Of a stretch of DNA of 36,430 nt, positions 8,845 through 16,374 are shown one piece after another. The notes beneath the pieces are model-generated. The model ran no database searches. It had not been told where the DNA came from and was given only the letters and a program-made list of their open reading frames with translations. Source of the stretch: Bacteroidales bacterium (lineage in GTDB: Bacteria; Bacteroidota; Bacteroidia; Bacteroidales; P3); contig JAQUTD010000007.1 of the NCBI GenBank assembly GCA_028709955.1, forward strand, positions 1 through 36,430. Reading direction: 5' to 3'. The position numbers were made by a program, and so were the translations under genes. Numbering within the stretch: the stretch's first letter is position 1; each line of letters starts with the position of its first letter.

Positions 8845-8853
8845 TTATCAACA
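8845..8853 (+). promoter_or_regulatory. candidate DnaA box
   Basis: TTATCAACA differs from the consensus TTATCCACA at one base and lies about 190 bp upstream of the dnaA start, just upstream of the candidate promoter. In an AT-rich intergenic region a single near match can be chance. Confidence 0.35.
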
Positions 8854-9037
8854 TAATTACTAACAACCCCAATTTGCGGCGGAATTTAAATATTTATTCT
8901 GAATAAAAAAAATATTTAAGCATCTTTTTTTATGTTTTTTTCAACAAGAACATTTAACAAACATCCATATTTTAAAGGGAAAGTAGTAAAATTGGCCTTG
9001 CCAAACTCAGAAAAAGAATAAAAATAAATATTTTCTG

Positions 9038-9649
9038 TTAACATAAGTTCATGAATTTAACCTTTACACCATCAATTGAACATAAAGTATCAACTACTTT
9101 AATTGCGTCTGACTTTCTAACTTGAAATTCAAGATAACAATCGTTCTCAAATCTATGATTTAATTGAGGCAAATCAAAATCTTTAAGCACTTTCATAACT
9201 CTATTCATTAAAGTATATTCAAAACTAATTGAATACACTTCATTTAGAGTTTTTTGAATAATTTTAGCGTTGTTAATTGAATCAAGTGCAGCTTGTTTAT
9301 AAGCATTAATCAGTCCACTTACACCAAGCTTTATTCCCCCAAAATACCTTACAACTACAATCAAAATATTCGTTAAATTATTTGAAAGTAATTGGCCATA
9401 AATAGGTTTCCCTCCTGTTGATGAAGGTTCACCATCATCATTCATCCTAAAAACTGACTTATCGTGACCTATGATGTATGCATAGCAATGGTGTCGAGCA
9501 TCAAAATACTCTTTCTTAATACTCTTTATAATCTCTTTTACGTTATCTTCATTTGATACCGGAAAGGCTAAAGCAATAAATTTACTCCCTTTTTCTTTAT
9601 ATATTCCTTGAGATTTTTCTTCAATTGTTAAGTATGTATCATCAAACAT
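9038..9649 (-). CDS. YigZ/IMPACT family protein
   Basis: A 203-residue protein of the UPF0029/IMPACT family. The N-terminal Impact domain shows all landmarks: KGSKFIA (20-26), ARHHCYAY (51-58), DDGEPSSTGGKP (71-82) and RYFGGIKLGVSGL (101-113), which form the conserved basic and glycine-rich surface. A ferredoxin-like DUF1949 domain follows from about residue 135. Eukaryotic IMPACT proteins modulate the Gcn1-Gcn2 stress pathway; the bacterial role is unsettled and a link to ribosomes or nucleic acid binding is only proposed. The gene lies 5 nt downstream of ribD and is almost certainly cotranscribed with it. Confidence 0.92.
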   Translation of the reverse strand: MFDDTYLTIEEKSQGIYKEKGSKFIALAFPVSNEDNVKEIIKSIKKEYFDARHHCYAYIIGHDKSVFRMNDDGEPSSTGGKPIYGQLLSNNLTNILIVVVRYFGGIKLGVSGLINAYKQAALDSINNAKIIQKTLNEVYSISFEYTLMNRVMKVLKDFDLPQLNHRFENDCYLEFQVRKSDAIKVVDTLCSIDGVKVKFMNLC

Positions 9650-9654
9650 AATAA

Positions 9655-10701
9655 TTATGCATTAGTATAGTTCTCAATCCAATCCTCACCATAAGAAATC
9701 TTAAATACGGGTTTGCTTTTAATTAAACTCTTTGGTGATATAAGTCCATTATTAAAAATCTTATTACCAACCAAAACATTAGCTTCATCCCATAAATTTT
9801 CTTCAATAAAACTTTCTAAAGTGAATTTACCCCCTTCAACAATTAGGGACGAAGCCTTAATTCCGTTATATATATAATGTATGATTTGTTCTAAAATACT
9901 CTTTTCAAAATCCAATTTAACATAAGTAATCTCGCCTTGAACAAAATCTTTCTTTGAATTAAAAATAATTGTCTTTTGAGTATTATCGAACAAAAACCTA
10001 TCAGTAGGAATAGTTAAATCTTTATCAATAGTCATACGAATTGGGTTACGACCACTAAAATAACGAACATTCAAATTAGGATTATCATTAATTATTGTAT
10101 TCTTTCCAACCAAAATACAATCCTCAATAGATCTTTGCCTATGAACCCAAACTCTTAAAGCATCATTTGTTATCCAATAATCTTTCTTATCTTTATCTCT
10201 TCTTTCAATATCCATAAACCCATCCAAGGTTTGAGCCCATTTCAAAATAATATAAGGGCGATTCTTTTCATGGCGAGAAAAAAATCTCTTATTCAATTCC
10301 CTACCCTCCTTTTCTAAAACACCACAAATTACTTCAATGCCTGCATCTTTTAAAATCTTTATACCACCTCCAGCAACTTTAGGATTTGGATCATAATTAC
10401 AAATAACAACTTTTCTTATCCCGCTTTGAACAATAAAGTCTGCACAAGGAGGAGTTTTACCCCAATGACAACAAGGCTCGAGGCTAACATAAAGAGTGGC
10501 GTTCTTAAGTAAGGTTTTGTCCTTAACAGAGTTTATAGCATTAGGTTCAGCATGTGAGAGTCCATAAACTTTATGATATCCCTCACCAATAACCCTATTA
10601 TTATATACCACAACAGCTCCAACCATTGGATTTGGACTAACATAACCTCCTCCCAAAGAAGCCAACTGCAAACACCTACTCATTATTAACTCATCATTCA
10701 T
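9655..10701 (-). CDS. ribD: bifunctional riboflavin biosynthesis protein RibD
   Basis: A 348-residue enzyme that deaminates the pyrimidine from GTP cyclohydrolase II and then reduces its ribosyl side chain, two consecutive steps of riboflavin synthesis. The deaminase domain carries the zinc ligands H50 in HAEPNA and C77 and C86 in EPCCHWGKTPPC, with catalytic E52; the dihydrofolate-reductase-like domain begins near residue 145 (RPYIILKWAQTLDGF). I chose the ATG at 10701 (MNDELIMSRCLQLA) because it matches the family N-terminus; the open frame runs 64 codons further, but that extension is hydrophobic, crosses the promoter and overlaps prmC. The gene is divergent from prmC, with 95 bp between starts. 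Confidence 0.95.
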   Translation of the reverse strand: MNDELIMSRCLQLASLGGGYVSPNPMVGAVVVYNNRVIGEGYHKVYGLSHAEPNAINSVKDKTLLKNATLYVSLEPCCHWGKTPPCADFIVQSGIRKVVICNYDPNPKVAGGGIKILKDAGIEVICGVLEKEGRELNKRFFSRHEKNRPYIILKWAQTLDGFMDIERRDKDKKDYWITNDALRVWVHRQRSIEDCILVGKNTIINDNPNLNVRYFSGRNPIRMTIDKDLTIPTDRFLFDNTQKTIIFNSKKDFVQGEITYVKLDFEKSILEQIIHYIYNGIKASSLIVEGGKFTLESFIEENLWDEANVLVGNKIFNNGLISPKSLIKSKPVFKISYGEDWIENYTNA

Positions 10702-10721
10702 ATCTATCGTAAAATAAAAAG

Positions 10722-10729
10722 CAAATATA
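10722..10729 (-). promoter_or_regulatory. -7 promoter element for ribD-yigZ
   Basis: On the minus strand TATATTTG followed by C is an exact -7 match, ending 20 nt before the ribD ATG at 10701. It supports the shorter ribD start. No -33 element stands out at the expected distance. Confidence 0.5.
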
Positions 10730-10776
10730 CTACTTAATCCAATAATACTAAAATTCCTTGATTGGGATAAATATAG

Positions 10777-10784
10777 TAATTTTG
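10777..10784 (+). promoter_or_regulatory. -7 promoter element for prmC
   Basis: TAATTTTG followed by C matches the Bacteroidota -7 element and ends only 12 nt before the prmC ATG at 10797, implying a very short or nearly leaderless mRNA. A CTTG at 10757-10760 is a possible but closely spaced -33 box. Confidence 0.5.
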
Positions 10785-10796
10785 CAAAAAAAGATA

Positions 10797-11663
10797 ATGA
10801 GGATAGCATCAAATAGGATTGAAGATATATTAAAATTTGCACTACAAGAACTTGAAGGCATTTATTCAATAAACGAAATAAAACAAATGACATATAGTCT
10901 AATTACTCATTTTTGTAATATCCCCAAAACTTCAATTTTGGCTAACAACAAACAAACCATTCTTGAATCGGAACTATTGAAACTTAACTTTGCAATCAAA
11001 GACCTTAAGAAAGAGAAACCCCTTCAATATATAATAGGATATACTGATTTTTATAATATTAGAATAAATTTAAGTCATAAGGTATTAATTCCTCGTCCTG
11101 AAACAGAAGAATTAGTTGATTTAATAATTAAGGAGAATAGAGATAGAAAAGGTTTAAAAATAGCAGACTTAGGTTGTGGAAGTGGAGCAATAGCTTTAGC
11201 TTTGAAAAAGAATATTCCAGAGTGTGAAGTTTGGGCATTTGATTTTGATGATAATGCAATTAATCAAACAGAGGAAAATGCAAAATCTCTTCATTTAGAT
11301 ATTAAAATTGAAAAGAAAGACCTTTTAAAAGAGAATATCACTAATCTTTTTTTTGATATAATTGTATCAAATCCGCCCTATGTTATGGAAAAGGAAAAGA
11401 ACCTGATGAGAGATAATGTTTTGAATTATGAACCCCATCAAGCTCTTTTTGTGAAAGATGATAATCCCTTAATATTTTATCAAGCAATAGAAAAACTATC
11501 CCAATTGAATCTCAACCCTAAAGGAAAAATTTACCTTGAAATCAACGAAAATCTTGCAAATTCAACAGCCCTATTATTTAATAAACATAATACCAAAATA
11601 GTAAAAGATATGTTTGGGAAAGACAGATTTATAATGGTTACAACAAAGTTAATTAACAATTAG
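10797..11663 (+). CDS. prmC: peptide chain release factor N5-glutamine methyltransferase
   Basis: A 288-residue SAM-dependent methyltransferase (HemK/PrmC) that methylates the glutamine of the GGQ motif in release factors RF1 and RF2. A helical N-terminal domain covers about residues 1-85, followed by LIPRPETEELV (97-107), the SAM loop DLGCGSG (124-130) and the catalytic NPPY (192-195). I take the ATG at 10797 (MRIASNRIEDIL); the frame is open for 13 more codons upstream, but the promoter element lies within that stretch. The last 15 bases overlap the 3' end of the convergent T9SS-sorted protein gene. Confidence 0.95.
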   Translation: MRIASNRIEDILKFALQELEGIYSINEIKQMTYSLITHFCNIPKTSILANNKQTILESELLKLNFAIKDLKKEKPLQYIIGYTDFYNIRINLSHKVLIPRPETEELVDLIIKENRDRKGLKIADLGCGSGAIALALKKNIPECEVWAFDFDDNAINQTEENAKSLHLDIKIEKKDLLKENITNLFFDIIVSNPPYVMEKEKNLMRDNVLNYEPHQALFVKDDNPLIFYQAIEKLSQLNLNPKGKIYLEINENLANSTALLFNKHNTKIVKDMFGKDRFIMVTTKLINN

Positions 11664-13079
11664 TTTCTTTGTTTGAGAGTATTTACCACTTCTTATGTTT
11701 ATAAAATAAGTACCTTTCTTAAATTTAGAAACATCAACACTTAATTCCAATTTATTCCCAATTGGTTTTTCTACCAAACTTAAGACTTCCTTGCCTTGAA
11801 TATCAATAATTAATATTTTAATCTCTGTTCCAACTCCTTCAAGACTAATTATAGTTTTCTCATTGGTTGGATTAGGATACAAGATTAAATTAGTTCCATC
11901 ATATAGTATATTAGTTGGTAAGGTGAGGATAAAAGTTTTTAAAGAATAGTTATAAATATTTGTGTCATAAGACCAAGTACTCTCATTAGAAGGTTCATAA
12001 TTATTTGCATTAATATAATGAGTAAGCATATGATTGTAGTTATCAAGATAGCTCTGAGTATAATTTAATGGAGATGGTTTAAATTTTAATATCTCATCAG
12101 AGGTATAATTATAATCAAAGTTATAAATAAATTTATGATTACACAACAAATCTACGCCCCATTGAACATAAGCTTTTACAAGAACTTTATTATCATAATT
12201 ATCATAGAAAAAAGAATCAATACTATGGAGATTCCAATTATTATTATACATATAATTATATCTTGACAACATCAAATCATTTGAATTGTAGGATAATTCC
12301 ATCTTATATGAAGGCAACCAGGTTGAACCATTATAAATACTGTAATTTTCAAACAATTGTTCTGTTAACAAATTACTACTATCATATATAAAATAGGTTT
12401 TCGATCCATTAACTAAGGCAGAAGTATCGTTAAATTGTTCATATAATGAATAAATCATATTATCATTTTGATCGTAAGTATTGGATATCTGACTTTCTAT
12501 ATGTTCATTACCGTAATTGTCAAAGTAGTAGGAATTTTCGTTAATTAATAAATTATCTGTGTTATAAACAAAATCTCTTTTAGAAGACATAATCCAAGCA
12601 TTTGAATCTGTGTTGAAGAAATAATCAATCTGCCTTGTTTTATACCCATTGGTATATTCATAATTTCTTCTATAATTTGTTAGCCAAATATTGTCAATAT
12701 TTACAGTCATAACCTCTTGAACTAATAGACGGTTATTATCATAAGTAAATTCCATAAACTCATGTTCTCTATATTGGTTTGAATCATAATCCCAAATATA
12801 ATAAAGAGAACTTATCAACAGACTATCAACATTATAGGCATTCTCGGTCTTAGAAAACACATCTTTAATTAGAGTGAGATTACCTCTCAGATCATATTCA
12901 AAAATAGTGGGTTCATTTGGTGCCAAACAATAAGTAATACTGTCCAAAGCCATAAGGTCAATAGTGGTTTTGGAACCAGAGGGAGATTTCGATTCCCTAT
13001 TCTCAATATAATTTTGAGAAAACGTATCTTGCATCCCAAATAATAAGAAACACAAAATAAAAAAATAATACTTTTTCAT
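11649..13079 (-). CDS. secreted YD-like repeat protein with T9SS type A sorting domain
   Basis: A 476-residue secreted protein. Residues 1-22 are a Sec signal peptide ending at FSQ. The last 80 residues are a type A T9SS C-terminal sorting domain: LYPNPTNEKTIISLEG, then IKILIIDIQGKEVL, then LDVSKFKKGTYFINI-like strands and KKLIVN at the end. The middle is built from about eight repeats rich in tyrosine, asparagine and aspartate of the form xYDxNxLLxxxxxYxxxxW, similar to YD/RHS-type extracellular beta repeats. It should be exported through the outer membrane and anchored at the cell surface or released; binding or adhesion is plausible but not shown. It has its own -7 promoter element, and its 3' end overlaps prmC by 15 bases. 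Confidence 0.85.
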   Translation of the reverse strand: MKKYYFFILCFLLFGMQDTFSQNYIENRESKSPSGSKTTIDLMALDSITYCLAPNEPTIFEYDLRGNLTLIKDVFSKTENAYNVDSLLISSLYYIWDYDSNQYREHEFMEFTYDNNRLLVQEVMTVNIDNIWLTNYRRNYEYTNGYKTRQIDYFFNTDSNAWIMSSKRDFVYNTDNLLINENSYYFDNYGNEHIESQISNTYDQNDNMIYSLYEQFNDTSALVNGSKTYFIYDSSNLLTEQLFENYSIYNGSTWLPSYKMELSYNSNDLMLSRYNYMYNNNWNLHSIDSFFYDNYDNKVLVKAYVQWGVDLLCNHKFIYNFDYNYTSDEILKFKPSPLNYTQSYLDNYNHMLTHYINANNYEPSNESTWSYDTNIYNYSLKTFILTLPTNILYDGTNLILYPNPTNEKTIISLEGVGTEIKILIIDIQGKEVLSLVEKPIGNKLELSVDVSKFKKGTYFINIRSGKYSQTKKLIVN

Positions 13080-13104
13080 ATTAAAGGTTTTATATTATAA
13101 TATG

Positions 13105-13112
13105 CAAATATA
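13105..13112 (-). promoter_or_regulatory. -7 promoter element for the T9SS-sorted protein
   Basis: On the minus strand TATATTTG followed by C matches the -7 element exactly and ends 25 nt before the ATG at 13079. The same octamer precedes ribD and tpiA. Confidence 0.5.
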
Positions 13113-13382
13113 CAAAATTCAAGAGCAAAAACCTATACCAAATCAAATATAAATTGTTTCAATAACCAGATTATATCCATTAAATCATGTACAACAATTA
13201 AGAAACTCCATTTCAGACAAGGATGAAATTTTTTATTTAGTATAACAAAAATGAGGCTCTCTTTAATACAATGTTTCAATACAGCCCCGACGGAAAGTCG
13301 CTTCACAAAACAGAGAAATCCCACACAACTGGAAAACATCAAGTTTAGTTGAATTTAAACTTAATATATTTCAAAATAGATT

Positions 13383-13432
13383 AAGGAAAAATTTATTTTT
13401 ATCAAGGAAAAATTCTTTTTTATCAAGTATAA
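13383..13432. repeat. 21-bp A/T-rich tandem repeat
   Basis: Units beginning AAGGAAAAATT at 13383-13403 and 13404-13424 are identical at 19 of 21 positions. A degenerate third unit begins at 13425 (AAG then AAATTTT). The period of 21 bp is two helical turns, which places the A-tracts on one face and predicts bent DNA. Confidence 0.6.
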
Positions 13433-13475
13433 ATTTTGAGTAAGCTTTTTTTGTAATAAAAGGGTTAAAAACAGA

Positions 13476-13502
13476 AAAAGAGGCTGTCAGACAGCCTCTT
13501 TT
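13476..13502 (-). terminator. intrinsic terminator after the M3 peptidase gene
   Basis: A perfect 12-bp stem (AAAAGAGGCTGT paired with ACAGCCTCTTTT) with a 3-nt loop lies 37 bp beyond the M3 peptidase stop. On the minus strand it ends in a T-run, as expected for an intrinsic terminator. Being symmetric it may also work on the plus strand. It marks the end of the tpiA-to-peptidase transcript. Confidence 0.8.
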
Positions 13503-13539
13503 ATATTTGTTTTGCAAATTAAGTTCGCGTTAGAGATGT

Positions 13540-15645
13540 TTATTTCTTCATTCCGTTGTTTCTTAGAACTGCATCAATTGATGGTTCTTGACCACGAAAA
13601 CGTTTATACATTTCCATTGCGTCATCGGTACTTCCTCTTGAAAGAACTTCATTTTTAAATTTATCAGCTGTTGTTTTATCAAATATGTTGCCTGCTTCTA
13701 AAAATGCATTGAAAGCATCTGCATCAAGAACTTCCGACCATACATAAGAATAGTATCCAACTGCATATTCTCCTCCAAAAACGTGTGCAAAATAGGTTGA
13801 ACGATATCTTGGTGGAATTTGAGAGATTAAGCCTATCTTATCCATTGCTTTCTTTTCAAATGCAGTTACATCTTGTATTTTATCCTTTGATTTTATTACA
13901 TGATATTCTAAATCAAGGTAAGCAGCGGCATAGCGTTCTGTCATTCCATAAGCAACATCAAATTTTGCAACTGATTCAATTTTCTTAATTAATTCTTGAG
14001 GGATAACTTGTCCTTTTTCGTTTTTAGCAAACATCTTTAATACTTCTGGTTGTGAGCACCAATGTTCAAATACTTGTGATGGTAGTTCGACAAAATCTCT
14101 TGGGACTGAAGTTCCTCCTGTTGATATATATGTACAATTGGAAAGAAGAGTATGGATTGCGTGTCCCATTTCGTGAAATACTGTTGAGGCTTCTTCTGAG
14201 GTAAGTGTTGTTCTGCCTGAAGGTGATTTTGCATAGTTAAAACATACTGTTGTTATTGGGGTAATTTTCTTTCCTGCTTTAACATATTGTTCTCTATAGC
14301 TATTGCACCAAGCTCCACCTACCTTTGAAGCTCTTGTATATGGATCCCAATAAAGAATACCTACATGTTCGCCTTTTTCATTTTTGCATTCATAAACTTG
14401 AACATCTTTTTCGTAGGTTGGGATATCTTTTCTTTCTGTGAATGTTAATCCATAAAGTTTTGTTACAACATCAAAACATCCTTGACGTACATTGTTTATT
14501 TCAAAATAAGGCCTTGTTTCTTCTGCGTCAAAATTAAATTTTTGTTTCTTTAGTTTATCTGCATAATATGACCAATCCCATGCTTCAAGTGTAGCACCTT
14601 TTTGATCTTTATCAAGTAGTTTTTGAAGTTCAACAACATCTTTCTTTGCTGCAGGAATAGAATATTTCAATAAACCTTCAAGTAAGTTATATACCTCTTG
14701 AGGTGTTTTATTCATTCTTTCTTCAAGAACATAATCTGCAAAAGTATTATAGCCTAATATTTCAGCTTTTTGAGCTCTTAGGTTGGTTAATTTTGTTATT
14801 ACTTCTTTGTTGTCTGTTGCGCCTCCATTATTGCAACGATTGTTCTTTGCATTAAATATTTTTTCTCTCAAAGTTCTATTTTCTGAAAATTGGAGGAAAG
14901 GGAATACTGATGGATTATCTAAGGTAAAAACCCATTTTCCTGCTTTTGATTGTTCTTTAGCTGTTGCCTCTGCTTGGTCTATTAGCCATTGAGGAAGTCC
15001 TTTTAAATCTTCTTTCTTTTCAATAACAAGAGAGTAAGCTTTTGTTTCTTTTAACAGGTTTGCAGAAAATTTGGATTCTAATGTTTTTATTTCTCCATTT
15101 ATTTGTTTTAGTTTGTCTTGTTTTGTTTTATCTAACAAAGCTCCCGAACGAACAAATTTCTTATAGGTTTTATCCAAAAGCATTGATTGTTCTTTGTTTA
15201 GGTTTTCATTCTCTTTATTATCCCAAACTTTCTTAACTCTTTCAAATAGTTTAGCATTCATAGTGATTTCGTCAGCATGTTTTGCAAGCATTGGTCCTAT
15301 TTTTTCTTCCAACTTTTGCAATTCTTCATTAGTGTTGGCTGCTGTCATATTAAAAAATACTCCAGCAACTTTACCTAATAACTCACCACTTAGGTCGTAA
15401 GACACAATCGTATTTTCAAAATTAGCAACCTCTTTGTTGTTGATAATTGCATCTATCTCTTTGTTATGAACCTTCATTGCTTCTTCGAAAGCAGGGAGAT
15501 AATCTGATGTTTTAATTTGATCAAATGGAGGTGTTCCAAATGGAGTGTTCCATTCTTTTAATAGAGGATTATCAGAATTTTCTTTCTTGCCACAACCTCC
15601 AAATAATAATGCTGCACTTAGCATAAATAAAATTGTCTTTTTCAT
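13540..15645 (-). CDS. dcp: M3 family metallopeptidase lipoprotein (dipeptidyl carboxypeptidase type)
   Basis: A 701-residue zinc peptidase of the M3 (thimet oligopeptidase/Dcp) family, which degrades short peptides. The zinc motif HEMGH is at 491-495 with the third ligand E520 in FVELPSQ, and the substrate-binding region FAHVFGGEYAVGYYSYVWSE is near the C-terminus, all as in Dcp. The N-terminus is a lipoprotein signal with lipobox FGGC (C18), so the enzyme is probably anchored to the periplasmic face of a membrane, unlike cytoplasmic E. coli Dcp. It lies 42 nt after plsY and is followed by a strong terminator. The choice between Dcp and oligopeptidase A activity cannot be made from sequence. 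Confidence 0.9.
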   Translation of the reverse strand: MKKTILFMLSAALLFGGCGKKENSDNPLLKEWNTPFGTPPFDQIKTSDYLPAFEEAMKVHNKEIDAIINNKEVANFENTIVSYDLSGELLGKVAGVFFNMTAANTNEELQKLEEKIGPMLAKHADEITMNAKLFERVKKVWDNKENENLNKEQSMLLDKTYKKFVRSGALLDKTKQDKLKQINGEIKTLESKFSANLLKETKAYSLVIEKKEDLKGLPQWLIDQAEATAKEQSKAGKWVFTLDNPSVFPFLQFSENRTLREKIFNAKNNRCNNGGATDNKEVITKLTNLRAQKAEILGYNTFADYVLEERMNKTPQEVYNLLEGLLKYSIPAAKKDVVELQKLLDKDQKGATLEAWDWSYYADKLKKQKFNFDAEETRPYFEINNVRQGCFDVVTKLYGLTFTERKDIPTYEKDVQVYECKNEKGEHVGILYWDPYTRASKVGGAWCNSYREQYVKAGKKITPITTVCFNYAKSPSGRTTLTSEEASTVFHEMGHAIHTLLSNCTYISTGGTSVPRDFVELPSQVFEHWCSQPEVLKMFAKNEKGQVIPQELIKKIESVAKFDVAYGMTERYAAAYLDLEYHVIKSKDKIQDVTAFEKKAMDKIGLISQIPPRYRSTYFAHVFGGEYAVGYYSYVWSEVLDADAFNAFLEAGNIFDKTTADKFKNEVLSRGSTDDAMEMYKRFRGQEPSIDAVLRNNGMKK

Positions 15646-15687
15646 TTTGTTAATTATTTATTAATCTAATATTTTTATAATTTCCAG

Positions 15688-16368
15688 TCATTCATCCACT
15701 GTTTTCTTAAACCTGAACTTAGGCTCTTCCTTTTTTAATAATCTTTTTATATTTTTTCTGTGAGTGTAGGGTATAAACAAAGCAACCATGCAAGTGAAAA
15801 CAATTAGGGGGATATAAATATTATAGTTGAGCCAATGTTCACAAGTTATATAAAGTATTGGAAATGCAATTGAGGTTGTTATTGAGGCTAAGGATATGAA
15901 TTTTGAAAAAACAAATGTAACTATAAAGATTGCCAAAATAAGAGGTAGCAGGGGTTCAAAAATCCCAATTATTACACCAAGCATAGTTGCAACTCCTTTG
16001 CCTCCCTTAAAACCAACATATATTGGTAACGCATGCCCAATAACTGCAATAACTCCAAGAACTAATTTATAATAGGTAAGATATTCTGCTCCAGAAACCA
16101 TGCCCCAAATATCTGTGTAGAAACGTCCAAAAAAGTTTGCAATATATACTGCTATCCAACCTTTAAAAGCATCAATACCTAATACAAATAGACCTGGTAG
16201 TAAGCCTAAAACTCTAATTGTGTTTGTTGCTCCTGAGTTTTTACTCCCCTTCTCTCTTACATCAACCCCATAGAATGATTTCCCTATCCAAACTGCTGAT
16301 GGTATTGAGCCTATTAGATAAGCAAATATACCTCCAACACCTAACATAATATAATGTATTAGTGTCAT
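15688..16368 (-). CDS. plsY: glycerol-3-phosphate acyltransferase PlsY
   Basis: A 226-residue integral membrane enzyme that transfers an acyl group from acyl-phosphate to glycerol-3-phosphate, the first committed step of phospholipid synthesis. The three conserved cytoplasmic motifs are GSIPSAVWIGK (20-30), GSKNSGATNTIRVLG (41-55) and VGFKGGKGVAT (118-127), separated by hydrophobic segments that give five or more membrane helices. A short charged C-terminal tail follows. It starts 6 nt after the giant secreted protein gene and precedes the M3 peptidase by 42 nt. The acyl-phosphate-forming partner plsX is not in the window. Confidence 0.95.
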   Translation of the reverse strand: MTLIHYIMLGVGGIFAYLIGSIPSAVWIGKSFYGVDVREKGSKNSGATNTIRVLGLLPGLFVLGIDAFKGWIAVYIANFFGRFYTDIWGMVSGAEYLTYYKLVLGVIAVIGHALPIYVGFKGGKGVATMLGVIIGIFEPLLPLILAIFIVTFVFSKFISLASITTSIAFPILYITCEHWLNYNIYIPLIVFTCMVALFIPYTHRKNIKRLLKKEEPKFRFKKTVDE

Positions 16369-16374
16369 AATTTT

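Larger units (their letters stand above)
8652..9037. other. dnaA-yigZ intergenic region, AT-rich
   Basis: These 386 bp hold no plausible gene. They contain candidate dnaA promoter elements (8712-8719 and 8793-8825), two near-consensus DnaA boxes (8798-8806 and 8845-8853) and a long AT-only imperfect hairpin (8886-8919: outer arms TTAAATATT/AATATTTAA, inner arms TTATT/AATAA with an A-rich bulge). It could be a dnaA control region or, less likely, an origin; too few boxes are visible to call oriC. Confidence 0.5.
13080..13539. other. 460-bp intergenic region with odd GC-rich block, 21-bp repeats and terminator
   Basis: From left to right it holds the T9SS gene's -7 element (13105-13112), a 210-nt open frame (minus strand, 13342-13133) I do not accept as a gene, a notably GC-rich core at about 13283-13330 with a small CGAC-GGAAA-GTCG hairpin, an inverted repeat AAGTTTA/TAAACTT (13341-13362), two to three 21-bp A/T-rich tandem repeats (13383-13432) and the terminator at 13476-13502. 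The GC-rich block contrasts sharply with its surroundings and may be a structured RNA or a dispersed repeat. Confidence 0.6.

Noticed and set aside
8652-9037. Chromosomal origin oriC
   Set aside because: Only two near-consensus DnaA boxes are visible, with no box cluster or strand switch of genes; a dnaA control region is the safer reading.
10758-10796. Earlier start for prmC
   Set aside because: It begins with a non-ATG codon and includes the -7 promoter element; the ATG at 10797 fits the family start.
10702-10893. N-terminal extension of ribD by 64 codons
   Set aside because: The extension is hydrophobic, has no family match, spans both divergent promoter elements and overlaps the prmC coding sequence; the family N-terminus starts at the ATG at 10701.
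13133-13342. 69-codon minus-strand open frame upstream of the T9SS gene
   Set aside because: No promoter element, no recognisable domain, unusual composition rich in cysteine and phenylalanine, and it crosses a structured GC-rich block; more likely non-coding.
14783-15400. Plus-strand open frames within the M3 peptidase gene
   Set aside because: Antisense shadows with no promoter element or recognisable product.
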